This document shows positions 36,950-45,433 of a stretch of 64,000 nt of DNA, piece by piece (within the stretch, counting starts at the first letter, position 1; each line of letters opens with the position of its first letter). Source of the stretch: BP-464 sp963825415 (GTDB lineage Bacteria; Actinomycetota; Thermoleophilia; Solirubrobacterales; Solirubrobacteraceae); NCBI GenBank assembly GCA_963825415.1, contig CAWGTD010000006.1, positions 558,001-622,000 of the forward strand, read 5' to 3'. Position numbers and translations under genes: made by a program. Under the pieces are notes generated by a model. The model saw only the letters and a program-made list of their open reading frames with translations, ran no database searches and was not told the origin of the DNA.

Positions 36950-38227
36950 ATGCCGTTCAATCTCTTCAAGCGCTTGCTGCGCGGCTCGCTGCTCGCAGCG
37001 AGCTTCGTCCTGGCGGTGCCCGCGGTCGCGGCCGCGGACGCACCCGACATCACCAAGGCGAACGGTTCGATCACGGGCAAGACCGTGACGATCTCGGGCA
37101 CCTGGGCGTGGACGACCCACCGCTCTGACTGCAACACCAACCGGGCGGGCGTCGGCATCGCGATCGACTGGAACGACCCCAACGAGCCCGGCAACGTCGT
37201 CACGACGCTGAACGGGACGCTGATCGACGTCGGCACGCCGTCGGACAACAACGTCCACACCACCAGCGGCGGCCTCTCCGGCTTCACCTGCGGGACCTAC
37301 AACCCGTCGGTGGGCTACAACACCGGCGACTTCGGCGGGATCTCGCACACCTACACCGGTGCCATCCCGTCGACGATCTGCGCGTTGGCCTACGACGTGC
37401 ATGGTAAGCCCGGCGTGCCCAACGGCGCCGACGAGACGACCGCCGGCGGGAACAAGCACAACAAGGACAACAGCGCCGAGAAGAACGGCCAGACCCCGGC
37501 GGGCAACGTCTGCGCCGGTGTGACGATTCCGCCGCCTCCGCCGCCTCCGCCGCCTCCGCCCGCCGCGCCGGCGATCGCCCTCGCCAAGACGGGCCCGGCG
37601 TCCGCCCAGGCCGGCAGCGACGTCCCGTTCACGCTCACGGTCACCAACCCCGGCGCCCAGTCGCTGACCGGCGTGGTCATCTCCGACCCGCGCTGCAACG
37701 CGACACCGCCGGTGCTGCAGACCAAGAACAACGACGCGACGCCCAACTCGCTCGACCCGGGCGACACGTGGATCTACACGTGCAGCGCACACACCGCCGT
37801 GGGCGACACGACGCTGCACAACGACTCGGTCGTCACCGGCAACCCGCCGTCAGGGCCGCCGGTCAGCGCCACCGCCGCGGCCGACGTGCCGCTGTTCGGC
37901 CAGAACGTGGCCGGGCTCCTGCCCGGCGCCTCGCGTCTGCGCGGGCCGACAGGCTGCGTCTCCAGCGCACGGCACACCATCACCGTGCGCGGCACCCGGA
38001 TCGCTCGGGTGAGCTTCTACATCGACGGGCGCTACATCGGCACCCGTACGCGGCCCAACCGCGGGAGCGCGTACACGCTCACCGTGCGCGGCAACCGCTA
38101 CCGCAGGGGTGCCCACAAGGTGGTCGCGCGCGTGACCTACGCGGCTTCCACGGTGCCGGCGACCCGGACGCACACGCTGGCGTTCGCACGCTGCGCGCGT
38201 GCTGTGACGCCGAAGTTCACGGGCTAG
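36950..38227 (+). CDS. Secreted multidomain surface protein, paralogue E
   Basis: Intact, 425 residues. Signal peptide (LLAASFVLAVPAVAA, then ADAPDITK), family N-terminal domain (GTWAWTTHRSDCNTNRAGVG; YDVHGKPGVPNGADETTAGG), linker PPPPPPPPPPPAAP, one DUF11-type repeat (IALAKTGPASAQAGSDVPFT) and the C-terminal Ig-like module (RVSFYIDGRYIGTRTRPNRG) ending RAVTPKFTG. It lacks the double-hairpin element of A to D, and its ribosome-site inverted repeat is only partial (GGAC-AGGA-GTC), so it may be regulated differently. Its TAG stop lies in a CTAG that also gives folK its stop on the other strand, a four-base convergent overlap. Confidence 0.82.
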   Translation: MPFNLFKRLLRGSLLAASFVLAVPAVAAADAPDITKANGSITGKTVTISGTWAWTTHRSDCNTNRAGVGIAIDWNDPNEPGNVVTTLNGTLIDVGTPSDNNVHTTSGGLSGFTCGTYNPSVGYNTGDFGGISHTYTGAIPSTICALAYDVHGKPGVPNGADETTAGGNKHNKDNSAEKNGQTPAGNVCAGVTIPPPPPPPPPPPAAPAIALAKTGPASAQAGSDVPFTLTVTNPGAQSLTGVVISDPRCNATPPVLQTKNNDATPNSLDPGDTWIYTCSAHTAVGDTTLHNDSVVTGNPPSGPPVSATAAADVPLFGQNVAGLLPGASRLRGPTGCVSSARHTITVRGTRIARVSFYIDGRYIGTRTRPNRGSAYTLTVRGNRYRRGAHKVVARVTYAASTVPATRTHTLAFARCARAVTPKFTG

Positions 38228-38724
38228 CCGCCAAAAAGCGGCGGCCCCGCATAACGCACACCCTCGTCGACCGGCAGCTCCGCAAGCCGGTCGGCGAGGC
38301 GCGTGCCGTCGGGCAAGACGAGATCGGCGTCGAGCTCGACCAGCGGGACGAGCACGAAACGCCGCGACTTCACCTCCTGGTGGGGAACGGTGAGACGTTC
38401 GGAAGCCATCTCGACACCGTCGAGCAGGAGCACGTCGACGTCCACCGGCCGCGGCGCGTGGCGTTCACCGCCGGGTTCGCGCCCGAGCTCGCGCTCCACC
38501 TCCTTGCAGGCCGCGAGCAGAGCCTCGGGATCGAGGTCGGTCTCGATCCGCAGGCAGGCGTTCAGGAACGCCGGCTGGTCGAGGATCTCGCCGACGGGGT
38601 CGGTGTCGTAGGTCGAAGAGGACGCCAGCACGCGGACACCCCGTCGCTGCAGACCGGCGACCGCCGCCTCGAGCTGCGCGCGCCGGTCGCCGACGTTGGA
38701 CCCGAGACCCAAAAAACCGTTCAC
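38224..38724 (-). CDS. folK: 2-amino-4-hydroxy-6-hydroxymethyldihydropteridine diphosphokinase
   Basis: Transfers pyrophosphate from ATP to the pterin in folate synthesis. The N-terminus FLGLGSNVGDRRAQLEAAV, the central STYDTDPVG and QPAFLNACLRIETDL, and the signature RHAPRPVDVDVLLLDG with the Asp pair are all present, plus VPHQEVKSRRFVLVPL. Length 166 is typical. It overlaps the folB stop by four bases and shares its own stop tetranucleotide with paralogue E. With folB and folP it completes a three-gene folate operon on the minus strand. Confidence 0.96.
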   Translation of the reverse strand: MNGFLGLGSNVGDRRAQLEAAVAGLQRRGVRVLASSSTYDTDPVGEILDQPAFLNACLRIETDLDPEALLAACKEVERELGREPGGERHAPRPVDVDVLLLDGVEMASERLTVPHQEVKSRRFVLVPLVELDADLVLPDGTRLADRLAELPVDEGVRYAGPPLFGG

Positions 38725-39164
38725 TCTTCACTGACGTCGCGCCAGAGCTCCACCGAGACCTCCTCGAGCGGCAGCGGGATCGGCGGCTCGGGCTTGGCGC
38801 AGCGCACCATCACCCGCTCGACGTCGAAGTCGGAGATCAGGCGATCGGCGATCGCCGCGCACAGGCGCTCGAGCGTCCGGTAGGAGCGCTGCTGGGCGAC
38901 AAGCGCGACGACCTGGCAGACCTCCGCGTAGTCGACCGTGTCCTCGACGAGGTCGGTGACCGTGGCGTCGACCTCGCCGACCTCCAGGCGCAGGTCTACG
39001 ACAAGGCGCTGGCCTACCTCGCGCTCGGCCTCGCCGACCCCGTGATGGGTGAACAGCGACAGGCCGCTGATCTCCACGACGACCTCGGTCCGCGCACCCT
39101 CGTCGTCGTCGAACTCCTCGTCGACGTCGTCGGCGCCGCCCTCGTCGGGCTCGTCGGAGCTCAT
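38721..39164 (-). CDS. folB: Dihydroneopterin aldolase
   Basis: Cleaves 7,8-dihydroneopterin to the hydroxymethyl pterin used by FolK. The core begins VEISGLSLFTHHGVGEAERE, with the catalytic region, and continues VEDTVDYAEVCQVVALVAQQ and RTLERLCAAIADRL; near the end AKPEPPIP contains the conserved Lys. An acidic N-terminal extension of about 27 residues (DEPDEGGADDVDEEFDDDEG) precedes the domain, which is unusual for the family. The ATG at 39164 overlaps the folP stop. An alternative start after the acidic stretch cannot be excluded. Confidence 0.92.
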   Translation of the reverse strand: MSSDEPDEGGADDVDEEFDDDEGARTEVVVEISGLSLFTHHGVGEAEREVGQRLVVDLRLEVGEVDATVTDLVEDTVDYAEVCQVVALVAQQRSYRTLERLCAAIADRLISDFDVERVMVRCAKPEPPIPLPLEEVSVELWRDVSEE

Positions 39165-39970
39165 GCGCGCCGCAACGTAGCAGCCGCCACCGCGAGGGCG
39201 TCCCGCGTGGCCGCGACGTCGTGGACGCGGAAGATCGACGCCCCACGCTCGAGCGCGAGCACGTTCGTCGCCAGCGTGCCGTGGTCGCGCTGGTGCGGGT
39301 CGTCGCGGCCGGTGATCCGGCCCAGGAAGGACTTGCGCGAGGTGCCGACGACCAGCGGGCGGCCGATGGCGACGAGCTCGTCGAGCCGTCGCAGCAGCTC
39401 GAGGTTGTGCTCGGTCGTCTTGCCGAAGCCGATGCCGGGGTCCAGCTGGATCCGCTCCTCGGCGATACCGGCAGCGACCGCGTGGGCGAGCCGCTTCTCC
39501 AGGAACGCCTTGACTTCGGAGACGACATCGGAGTAGCGGGGGTCGCGCTGCATGGTGCGGGGCTCGCCGAGCATGTGCATCAGGCAGCAGTCGCAACCGG
39601 CACCGGCGACGACCTCTGTCATCTCGGGGTCGCCGCGCAGGGCGCTGACGTCGTTGACGTACGTGGCTCCCGCGGCGAGCGCCGCCCGGGCCACCGCCGC
39701 CTTCGAGGTGTCGATGCTCAGCTGGGCGCCGGCCGGCAGCCCCTGCGCCAGCTCCTCGACCACCGGCACCACCCGTCGCAGCTCTTCCTCGGCGTCGACG
39801 GGGTCGGATCCCGGCCGGGTGGACTCGCCGCCGACGTCGACGATGTCGGCCCCCTGCGCCAGCAGCTCGCGGCCGTGCGCCACGGCGGCGGCGCGATCGA
39901 ACCACTCGCCCCCGTCCGAGAAGGAGTCGGGGGTGACGTTGAGCACGCCCATGATGCGCCAGCCGGACAC
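39161..39970 (-). CDS. folP: Dihydropteroate synthase
   Basis: Condenses p-aminobenzoate with the pterin pyrophosphate; the target of sulfonamides. All family motifs are visible: IMGVLNVTPDSFSDGGEW, DIVDVGGESTRPGSDPV, LSIDTSKAAVARAAL, YVNDVSALRGDPEM, LDPGIGFGKTTEHNLELL, VVGTSRKSFLG and FRVHDVAATRDAL. Length 269 is normal. It heads folP-folB-folK with four-base overlaps, which suggests tight co-translation. The M14 peptidase gene upstream ends 34 bases away and is probably a separate unit. Confidence 0.97.
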   Translation of the reverse strand: MSGWRIMGVLNVTPDSFSDGGEWFDRAAAVAHGRELLAQGADIVDVGGESTRPGSDPVDAEEELRRVVPVVEELAQGLPAGAQLSIDTSKAAVARAALAAGATYVNDVSALRGDPEMTEVVAGAGCDCCLMHMLGEPRTMQRDPRYSDVVSEVKAFLEKRLAHAVAAGIAEERIQLDPGIGFGKTTEHNLELLRRLDELVAIGRPLVVGTSRKSFLGRITGRDDPHQRDHGTLATNVLALERGASIFRVHDVAATRDALAVAAATLRRA

Positions 39971-40004
39971 GGGCGCATCGTAGGGGCGTGCTCTGCCGTC
40001 GGGA

Positions 40005-42329
40005 CTACTTCAGCGCTGCGGCGCAGGCACCCGTCAGGCGCGGAGCGCCACGACGAGCGGCGACCGAGGCGCGCTGGTTGGCGCACCTGAGGTCCGTCCG
40101 CTGGGCGCGAAGCTGCGACGCCGTGAGGGCGGTCCTGCCCAGCACCGGCGAGTCGTGCTTGAGGCTGTTCTCCAGGATGTAGAGCCCCGAGACGGTCGGC
40201 GCATAGTCGCGCAGGCCGAAGCGGTGGTCGTTGGTCTCCGTCGGCGTCGGGAGCGCGCCGCCGATGATCCTGATCTCGCCCTCGCCGAGCTCGACCTGGC
40301 CGACCGAGACCTGGGTGCCGTCGTCGGTGCTTCCCGCGCCGTCGCCGGTCGTGCCCGCGGTCTTGCCGCCCGCAGCGTCCCACGCGTCGGACTTGACGAT
40401 CGTCATCGGCGAGGCGCTGTTGCCGATCCCGTAGCCCAGGATCGCTGCCTCGACCAGCTGACGGGCGTTGGGCCGCAGGCCCTTCACCATCGGGTTGGAG
40501 AAGTCCTTGATGTTCGCGTAGGGCTGGTAGACCTTGATGTCGCTCACCGAGCCGTCCGGCAGCACGCCCATGCCCTCGAGCGCGTGGATCGCCTTGTCGG
40601 TGAGGACGAGGTTGCCGCCCTTCTGAACCCAGGCCCTCAGGTTCGCGTAGTAGCGCGTCGAGTCGACGCTGCGCCCGAGCGGATCGCGCGGGATCGCCTT
40701 GTCGGCGAGCACCAGCGTGTCGACCGAGTCGAGCGTCTTGGCGTAGTTGCCGATCCCGCCCGACTTCAGCTGGACGAAGTGCGGCTTCAGGTAACGGTTC
40801 TCGTCGCGGAACCACTGCTGGTTGGTGACGGAGTAGTGCGCCTGCGTGACGGGCTGGGCGTTCTGGCCGATGCCGTCGCCCTTCGGGCCGGGGAGCCGGC
40901 CGGGGCCGTTCGCGTCGGTGTCCGTCACCGGGTCGGGGTCGACCACGTAGCCGACGCGGCCGCCACCCGTGTCGATCGAGACGTTGTCCTTGCTGAACGT
41001 CTCGTGCTCGGTCAGCGCGTACGCCATCGCGGTCTTGATGATTCCCCGCGACGCGTTGATGTGGTTCTCCTGGAGGTAGACGTCCCAGGTCTTGTCCGGC
41101 ACGGTGTGGTTGAGGAAGATCTCGTAGTCCATGCCGGTCACGCCGACGTCGCCGGCGAGGTAGTCACCGAGGAAGCCGGTGTCGGTGTAGCCCAGCGTGT
41201 CCCAGACGTTGGCCCAATGCGCGGGCTTCGTCGGAATCGAGGTCAGGCCCTGACCGCTGTAGGTGTCCTTCAGCGCGCCCTCGGCGTCGTTGCCGCCGGT
41301 GTTCTCCTCGATCTGGTCCTGGATCCCCTCGTAGAGGGTGTCGTCGATGATCGACTTGGTGCGCTCGGCGATGTCCATCAGCCGCCGGTGGTCGACCGAG
41401 TCGAACTCGCCGGCGGGGTACATGACGTCGACGTACGCCTGCGAGGTCAGCTCGCCGTGGATGTCGGCGCCGTAGTCGAGCAGGCCGCCCTCGCCCTCGG
41501 CTGCCGTGGCGTCGATGAACTTCTTGGCGTAGAAGGCCTCGGTCTCGAACAGCGGGTTGCGGCTGGGGTTGATCGAGCCCAGCGTCGGCATCTGCCGGTT
41601 GAGGTCCGTACCGAACGAGTTGCCGCGCTCATACGTGCTGGTCGTCGGTGCTGCGAACCAGTCGCCGACCGCCCAGCCGTCCATGTTGACGTCGACCAGG
41701 TAGAGGACCTCCTTCTTCAGGAGCTCGCTGACCGGGTAGTTGTGGAAGGTCGGAGTGCGGCCGGTCGAGGACTTGTAGTTCGCCACGCCGTCGGGGATCG
41801 AGGCGCCGTTGGTGGCGCCCATCGCGAGGTCCTCGGCGGTACGCATGCCGCCCTCGAGGCCGCCGCGCTCGTTGCCGTGGATCGACAGCGAGAAGAACAG
41901 GCGGCGCTTGCCGGAGTCGGGCACGGTGTTGTCGGTGATCTTGATCACCGGGATCTCCCGGCCGTCGCCGGTGTCGGCGTTGTCGAACGCGCGCTTGATG
42001 TCGTCACCGGCAGAGACGGCGTCCTCGCCGTAGACGTCGGAGAGGTTCGTGACCGTGACGAAGCGCGGGTACTTCTGCGCCATGAACTCGATGCCGTCCT
42101 GGTACTCGCGGAAGCCCGCGGGGCCCAGGCCCGCCTGGGGCGCGGGATAGGGCGAGTACTGGATGTAGCCGATCGCGTTGTGCGACTCCGGGAAGATCCG
42201 GCCTCCGCACAGAGCCAGGGGCGGACCGCCCTTGTAGCCGTCGGTGCAGACCGGCGTAGCGCCGGACGGCCCCGCCGCCACCAACGAGCCCGCGACCGCG
42301 GCCGCGACGAACCACTTCTTGCCGAGCAC
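40005..42329 (-). CDS. Secreted M14-family zinc carboxypeptidase
   Basis: A 774-residue exported protein. The signal peptide (WFVAAAVAGSLVAAGPSGA) is followed by the M14 metallocarboxypeptidase domain. The zinc ligands are in LFFSLSIHGNERGGLEGG (His and Glu) and YGADIHGELTS (His); the substrate-binding Arg is in SFGTDLNRQMPT. The last 300 residues form an additional domain with a flavodoxin/GATase-like pattern (DSVDTLVLADKAI, WVQKGGNLVLTDKAIHAL) and no known catalytic role. The start is GTG at 42329. It probably trims peptides or wall-associated proteins outside the cell. It is a single gene, divergent from a second secreted protein at 42465. Confidence 0.88.
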   Translation of the reverse strand: MLGKKWFVAAAVAGSLVAAGPSGATPVCTDGYKGGPPLALCGGRIFPESHNAIGYIQYSPYPAPQAGLGPAGFREYQDGIEFMAQKYPRFVTVTNLSDVYGEDAVSAGDDIKRAFDNADTGDGREIPVIKITDNTVPDSGKRRLFFSLSIHGNERGGLEGGMRTAEDLAMGATNGASIPDGVANYKSSTGRTPTFHNYPVSELLKKEVLYLVDVNMDGWAVGDWFAAPTTSTYERGNSFGTDLNRQMPTLGSINPSRNPLFETEAFYAKKFIDATAAEGEGGLLDYGADIHGELTSQAYVDVMYPAGEFDSVDHRRLMDIAERTKSIIDDTLYEGIQDQIEENTGGNDAEGALKDTYSGQGLTSIPTKPAHWANVWDTLGYTDTGFLGDYLAGDVGVTGMDYEIFLNHTVPDKTWDVYLQENHINASRGIIKTAMAYALTEHETFSKDNVSIDTGGGRVGYVVDPDPVTDTDANGPGRLPGPKGDGIGQNAQPVTQAHYSVTNQQWFRDENRYLKPHFVQLKSGGIGNYAKTLDSVDTLVLADKAIPRDPLGRSVDSTRYYANLRAWVQKGGNLVLTDKAIHALEGMGVLPDGSVSDIKVYQPYANIKDFSNPMVKGLRPNARQLVEAAILGYGIGNSASPMTIVKSDAWDAAGGKTAGTTGDGAGSTDDGTQVSVGQVELGEGEIRIIGGALPTPTETNDHRFGLRDYAPTVSGLYILENSLKHDSPVLGRTALTASQLRAQRTDLRCANQRASVAARRGAPRLTGACAAALK

Positions 42330-42464
42330 CCTGACCCCCCGCGTCGAAAAAACGGCTTCTTGAAGCGGTCCAACGCTCCTCGCACCGGAAACTTGCGCGT
42401 CGGTTGCGCGACGAACCCGCGCCGCATACGTTCCAGCCTGCGCCCCCGACCTCTAGGAGTTCCG

Positions 42465-43898
42465 TTGTCCCATCGTCTGTTCGTGCTCACCGTCGCCCTT
42501 CTCGCAGCCGCCCCGTCGAGTGCGTTGGCGGCTCGCCCGGCGAACGACAGCCGGACGGCGGCCCAGTCGCTCGACCCCCTTCCGGCGACCGTGACCGGCA
42601 CGACACAGGAAGCGACCGTCGAGAGGAACACCGAGCCCTTCTCGAACTGCGGCGAGGTCGGTCCCTCGGTCTGGTACCGCACGACGCCGGGCGCGGCCGG
42701 GCGGATCGTGCTCACGCTCCAGGCCGAGGGCGACCTCGACGTGGTCGTCGACGTCTACCGGCGCGTGCGCTCGCGGCTCACCGCCGTGCGCTGCGACGCC
42801 TCGGACGCCAAGGGCCAGGCGGGCATCAGCTTCCGGTCGGGCAAGGCGTCGAACTATTTGATCCGCGTCAGCCAGCGGCCCGAATCGGTGCCGGGCAGCT
42901 TCACGCTGCACGTCTCGGCGCCGATCGTGGCGGCCCGGCCGCCCGGTCCGCGCCTGCCGCCGGCGGGCGCGACGCGCACGCTGGACCGCGTCGAGAACAC
43001 CGACGACGCGTGGTCGGTCGTGCTGCACGCCGGCACGACCTACCGGATGCACCTGACCGGGCGCAACAACCGCTGCTCGACCCACGCGCGGGTCTACCGC
43101 CCCGGCACGCGGTCGTTCGACGCGGGGACCCCGATCCGGACGATCCCCTGCGGCGGCTATCTGACGTTCACGCCGCGGCCGGGCCAGGGCGGCCGCTACC
43201 CGATCCAGGTCGAGGCCCGCGGCACCACGCGCGGCGCGCAGCCCTATCACCTGCAGGTCGCGCGGGCGGGGCGTGACGACACCGCTCCGGGCATCCCGAT
43301 CGCCAACCACGCCCGGGTCCGCGCGGCGCTGCGCGGCAGCCGCATCGACGCTGTCGACCTGTACCGCTTCGACGTGACCGAGCGCAGCGTCACGTTCGTC
43401 GACCTCAAGACGAACGTCGACGGCTTCCGCATCGTGCTGCTCACCCAGCGCGGCCGCAGGCTCGGCAGCGATTCCAGTGCGGTGCACCGCGGGCTGCGGC
43501 CAGGCCATTACTACATCGCGGTGCGAACGAGCGGGACGGCGTCGGGCGTCTACACGCTGATCCGCGACTCGCGCGTCATCACCCGGACGAAGGCGACGTT
43601 CGAGGGCAGCGGCGACGAGCCGGCGACGCCGGGCCACGCGCTCGCGATCTCCTCTGAGACCACGCCCGCCGCCTCGGGGCCCGTGCGGTTCGTCGTCGAG
43701 CGCTACGACCCGATCGGCGGCTGGCAGTTCGCCCGGCGCATCGAGACGCACGCGTCGGGCGGCCACGCGAGCGGCTCCTACCTGCCGCCGGGGCAGGGCG
43801 TCTATCGCGTCAAAGCGGCGTTCCAGGGCACCCGGGACGCCGCCAAGAGCGTGTCGGGATGGACCTACGCCGAGGTGGGCAGACCCACGTCGCGCTGA
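42465..43898 (+). CDS. Secreted protein with PPC-like beta domains
   Basis: A 477-residue exported protein. The TTG at 42465, six bases after AGGAG, starts SHRLFVLTVALLAAAPSSALA, a signal peptide. The first domain (ANDSRTAAQSLDPLPATVTG, SVWYRTTPGAAGRIVLTL, SGKASNYLIRVSQRP) resembles the bacterial pre-peptidase C-terminal (PPC) beta-sandwich. Two more segments of similar pattern follow, for example DLYRFDVTERSVTFVDLKTN and RPGHYYIAVRTSGTASGVYTL, so it may hold three PPC-like units. No peptidase domain is attached, which is unusual because PPC normally accompanies secreted proteases; the divergent M14 peptidase could be its partner. The 3' end overlaps the convergent hydrolase by 34 bases. Confidence 0.72.
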   Translation: MSHRLFVLTVALLAAAPSSALAARPANDSRTAAQSLDPLPATVTGTTQEATVERNTEPFSNCGEVGPSVWYRTTPGAAGRIVLTLQAEGDLDVVVDVYRRVRSRLTAVRCDASDAKGQAGISFRSGKASNYLIRVSQRPESVPGSFTLHVSAPIVAARPPGPRLPPAGATRTLDRVENTDDAWSVVLHAGTTYRMHLTGRNNRCSTHARVYRPGTRSFDAGTPIRTIPCGGYLTFTPRPGQGGRYPIQVEARGTTRGAQPYHLQVARAGRDDTAPGIPIANHARVRAALRGSRIDAVDLYRFDVTERSVTFVDLKTNVDGFRIVLLTQRGRRLGSDSSAVHRGLRPGHYYIAVRTSGTASGVYTLIRDSRVITRTKATFEGSGDEPATPGHALAISSETTPAASGPVRFVVERYDPIGGWQFARRIETHASGGHASGSYLPPGQGVYRVKAAFQGTRDAAKSVSGWTYAEVGRPTSR

Positions 43899-44758
43899 CG
43901 CTCGCCGACGACGAACCCCTCGAGCAGCTCGGCCAGGCGGTCGGGCTGGTCCTCGGAGATGAACGCGTAGGTGTCGGCGATCGTCTCGAGCCGCGCGCCC
44001 GGGATGATCGCCGCCAGCCGCCGGCCGTGGTCGAGCGGGAAGAACTTGTCCGCCTCGCCCCACACGATGAGCGTCGGCCTGTCGAAGCTCGCGAGCTTGG
44101 CGGCAGCGTCCAGAGTCACGGCCGGGTCGATCCCCCTGGCCACCTTGGCGATGTCGCGGCGCACGTTCGCGTCCGTCAGAGCAGGCGTCACCCACTGCTC
44201 GGTGATCTCGTCGGGGATGCCGTGCTTGGCCGTCCACCCGTAGGCGAACGGCGCCTTGCGCATCGTCGGCGAGGACATCCCGGCGAGCAGCGCCTTGACC
44301 GACCGTGGGCCGCGGGCGGCCTTCATCAGCGGCCGGAAGAGCTTCGGGGGGAAGTTCTCGAAGGCGTCGCACGAGGTCAGCACGAGCCGGCCGATCCGCT
44401 CGGGCTGGGTCGTGACGAGCACCTGGGTGATCGCACCGCCGGTGTCGTTGCCGATGACGGTGACGTCGCGCAGGTCGAGCGCCTCGAGGAACTCGGCGAT
44501 CAGCGCGGCAATCGCGCGCGGAGACAAATCAGCGTCGTCGTCCATGGCGATGCTGTGCGAGCCGAGCGGCAGGTCGGGGCAGACGCAGCGCGCCCACGAG
44601 CTCGCCTGCTGGGAGACCTTGCGCCACAACAGGCCGTCGACCATGAAGCCGTGGATGAAGACCAGGACCGGGGCGTCATTCGCGCCCGGGTGGGTGGGCA
44701 CGGTGTCCCGATAGCGGATGGTTCCGGACGACAGGCGGATCTCATGTGTGGCTTCCAT
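43865..44758 (-). CDS. Alpha/beta-fold hydrolase with an altered catalytic triad
   Basis: A 297-residue alpha/beta hydrolase related to haloalkane dehalogenases and epoxide hydrolases. The oxyanion segment is VLVFIHGFMVDGLLW, the nucleophile elbow VIGNDTGGAITQV with Asp in place of the usual Ser, and the acid segment LIVWGEADKFFPLDHG. Where the catalytic His is expected, in a xHFxxEDxP pattern, the sequence is IADTYAFISEDQP, with Tyr. Several actinobacterial homologues appear to share this from what I recall, so it may be a subfamily trait, not damage. It is divergent from a TetR gene across two operator-like palindromes and is the likely regulated target. Substrate unknown. Confidence 0.82.
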   Translation of the reverse strand: MEATHEIRLSSGTIRYRDTVPTHPGANDAPVLVFIHGFMVDGLLWRKVSQQASSWARCVCPDLPLGSHSIAMDDDADLSPRAIAALIAEFLEALDLRDVTVIGNDTGGAITQVLVTTQPERIGRLVLTSCDAFENFPPKLFRPLMKAARGPRSVKALLAGMSSPTMRKAPFAYGWTAKHGIPDEITEQWVTPALTDANVRRDIAKVARGIDPAVTLDAAAKLASFDRPTLIVWGEADKFFPLDHGRRLAAIIPGARLETIADTYAFISEDQPDRLAELLEGFVVGERQRDVGLPTSA

Positions 44759-44780
44759 CGGGTCTCCCTCGTAGATTTCG

Positions 44781-44819
44781 CGTACAGCTTGTACGTATAA
44801 TGCATACAGACAGTACGCA
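44781..44819. promoter_or_regulatory. Promoter with two TetR-type operator palindromes
   Basis: CGTACA-GCT-TGTACG (44781-44795) is a perfect palindrome; TGCATAC-agaca-GTACGCA (44801-44819) is a second with one mismatch and ends on the first base of the TetR ATG. Between them TATAAT (44796-44801) is a perfect -10 box for the TetR gene; no clear -35 was seen. The sites also lie just upstream of the divergent hydrolase start at 44758. Joint repression of both genes is the straightforward reading. Confidence 0.68.
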
Positions 44820-45421
44820 TGTCAACTGAAACCCCCCGCATCACGAAGGCGGCGCAGTCGGAGGCCACTCAGGCACGACTGCTCGGCGCCGCCCGCTCGC
44901 TGTTTGCCGAGCGCGGCTTCGCGCACGTGGGGACCGAGGAGATCGTGCGCGCAGCCGGCGTGACCCGCGGCGCGCTCTACCACCAGTTCGCCGACAAGCG
45001 GGACTTGTTCCGCGCGGTCTTCGAGGAGCTCGAGGGCGAGCTGATCGCCGAAGCGGCGGCGAGCATGGCGGGCCACGACGACCCGCTCGAGGCGATGAAG
45101 GCCGCGTGCCGCGGCTGGCTGAAGGCGTGCTCACGGCCGGAGGCCCAGCAGGTCGTGCTGCTCGACGCCCCCGCGGTCCTCGGTTACGAGACATGGCGCG
45201 AGATCGGCGAGCGCCACGGCCTCGGCGCGGTCGTCGCCGCCGTCCAGGCGGGCATCGACGCGGGGGCCCTGGCTCCCCAGCCCGTCCGCCCGCTGGCCCA
45301 CGTCCTCGTCGGAGCGCTCGACGAGGCCGCGCTCTACGTCGCACGCGCGGACGACCCGAAGACGGCCCTGGTGGAGATGGACCAGGTCCTCGTCCGAATG
45401 GTCGATTCGCTGCGGGCCTAG
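44819..45421 (+). CDS. TetR family transcriptional regulator
   Basis: A 200-residue repressor with a textbook DNA-binding domain: ATQARLLGAARSLFAERGFA, then TEEIVRAAGVTRGALYHQFADKRDLF. The C-terminal domain starts at about residue 80 and contains EAQQVVLLDAPAVLGYETW and LVGALDEAALYVARADDP, a pattern common in the TetR_C subgroup of actinobacterial regulators. It is divergent from the alpha/beta hydrolase with two palindromes in the 60 bases between them, so it probably controls both genes. A PQQ-type dehydrogenase gene starts 12 bases after its stop and may belong to the same transcript. Confidence 0.93.
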   Translation: MSTETPRITKAAQSEATQARLLGAARSLFAERGFAHVGTEEIVRAAGVTRGALYHQFADKRDLFRAVFEELEGELIAEAAASMAGHDDPLEAMKAACRGWLKACSRPEAQQVVLLDAPAVLGYETWREIGERHGLGAVVAAVQAGIDAGALAPQPVRPLAHVLVGALDEAALYVARADDPKTALVEMDQVLVRMVDSLRA

Positions 45422-45433
45422 CATGCGGCAGCC

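Noticed and set aside
40155..43898. A 1,247-codon open frame on the plus strand covering the antisense of the M14 peptidase
   Set aside because: Only the part from 42465 is real. Upstream it is the complement of a gene with clear zinc-peptidase motifs, and its composition (Val/Arg/Asp-rich, no domains) is that of a GC-rich shadow.
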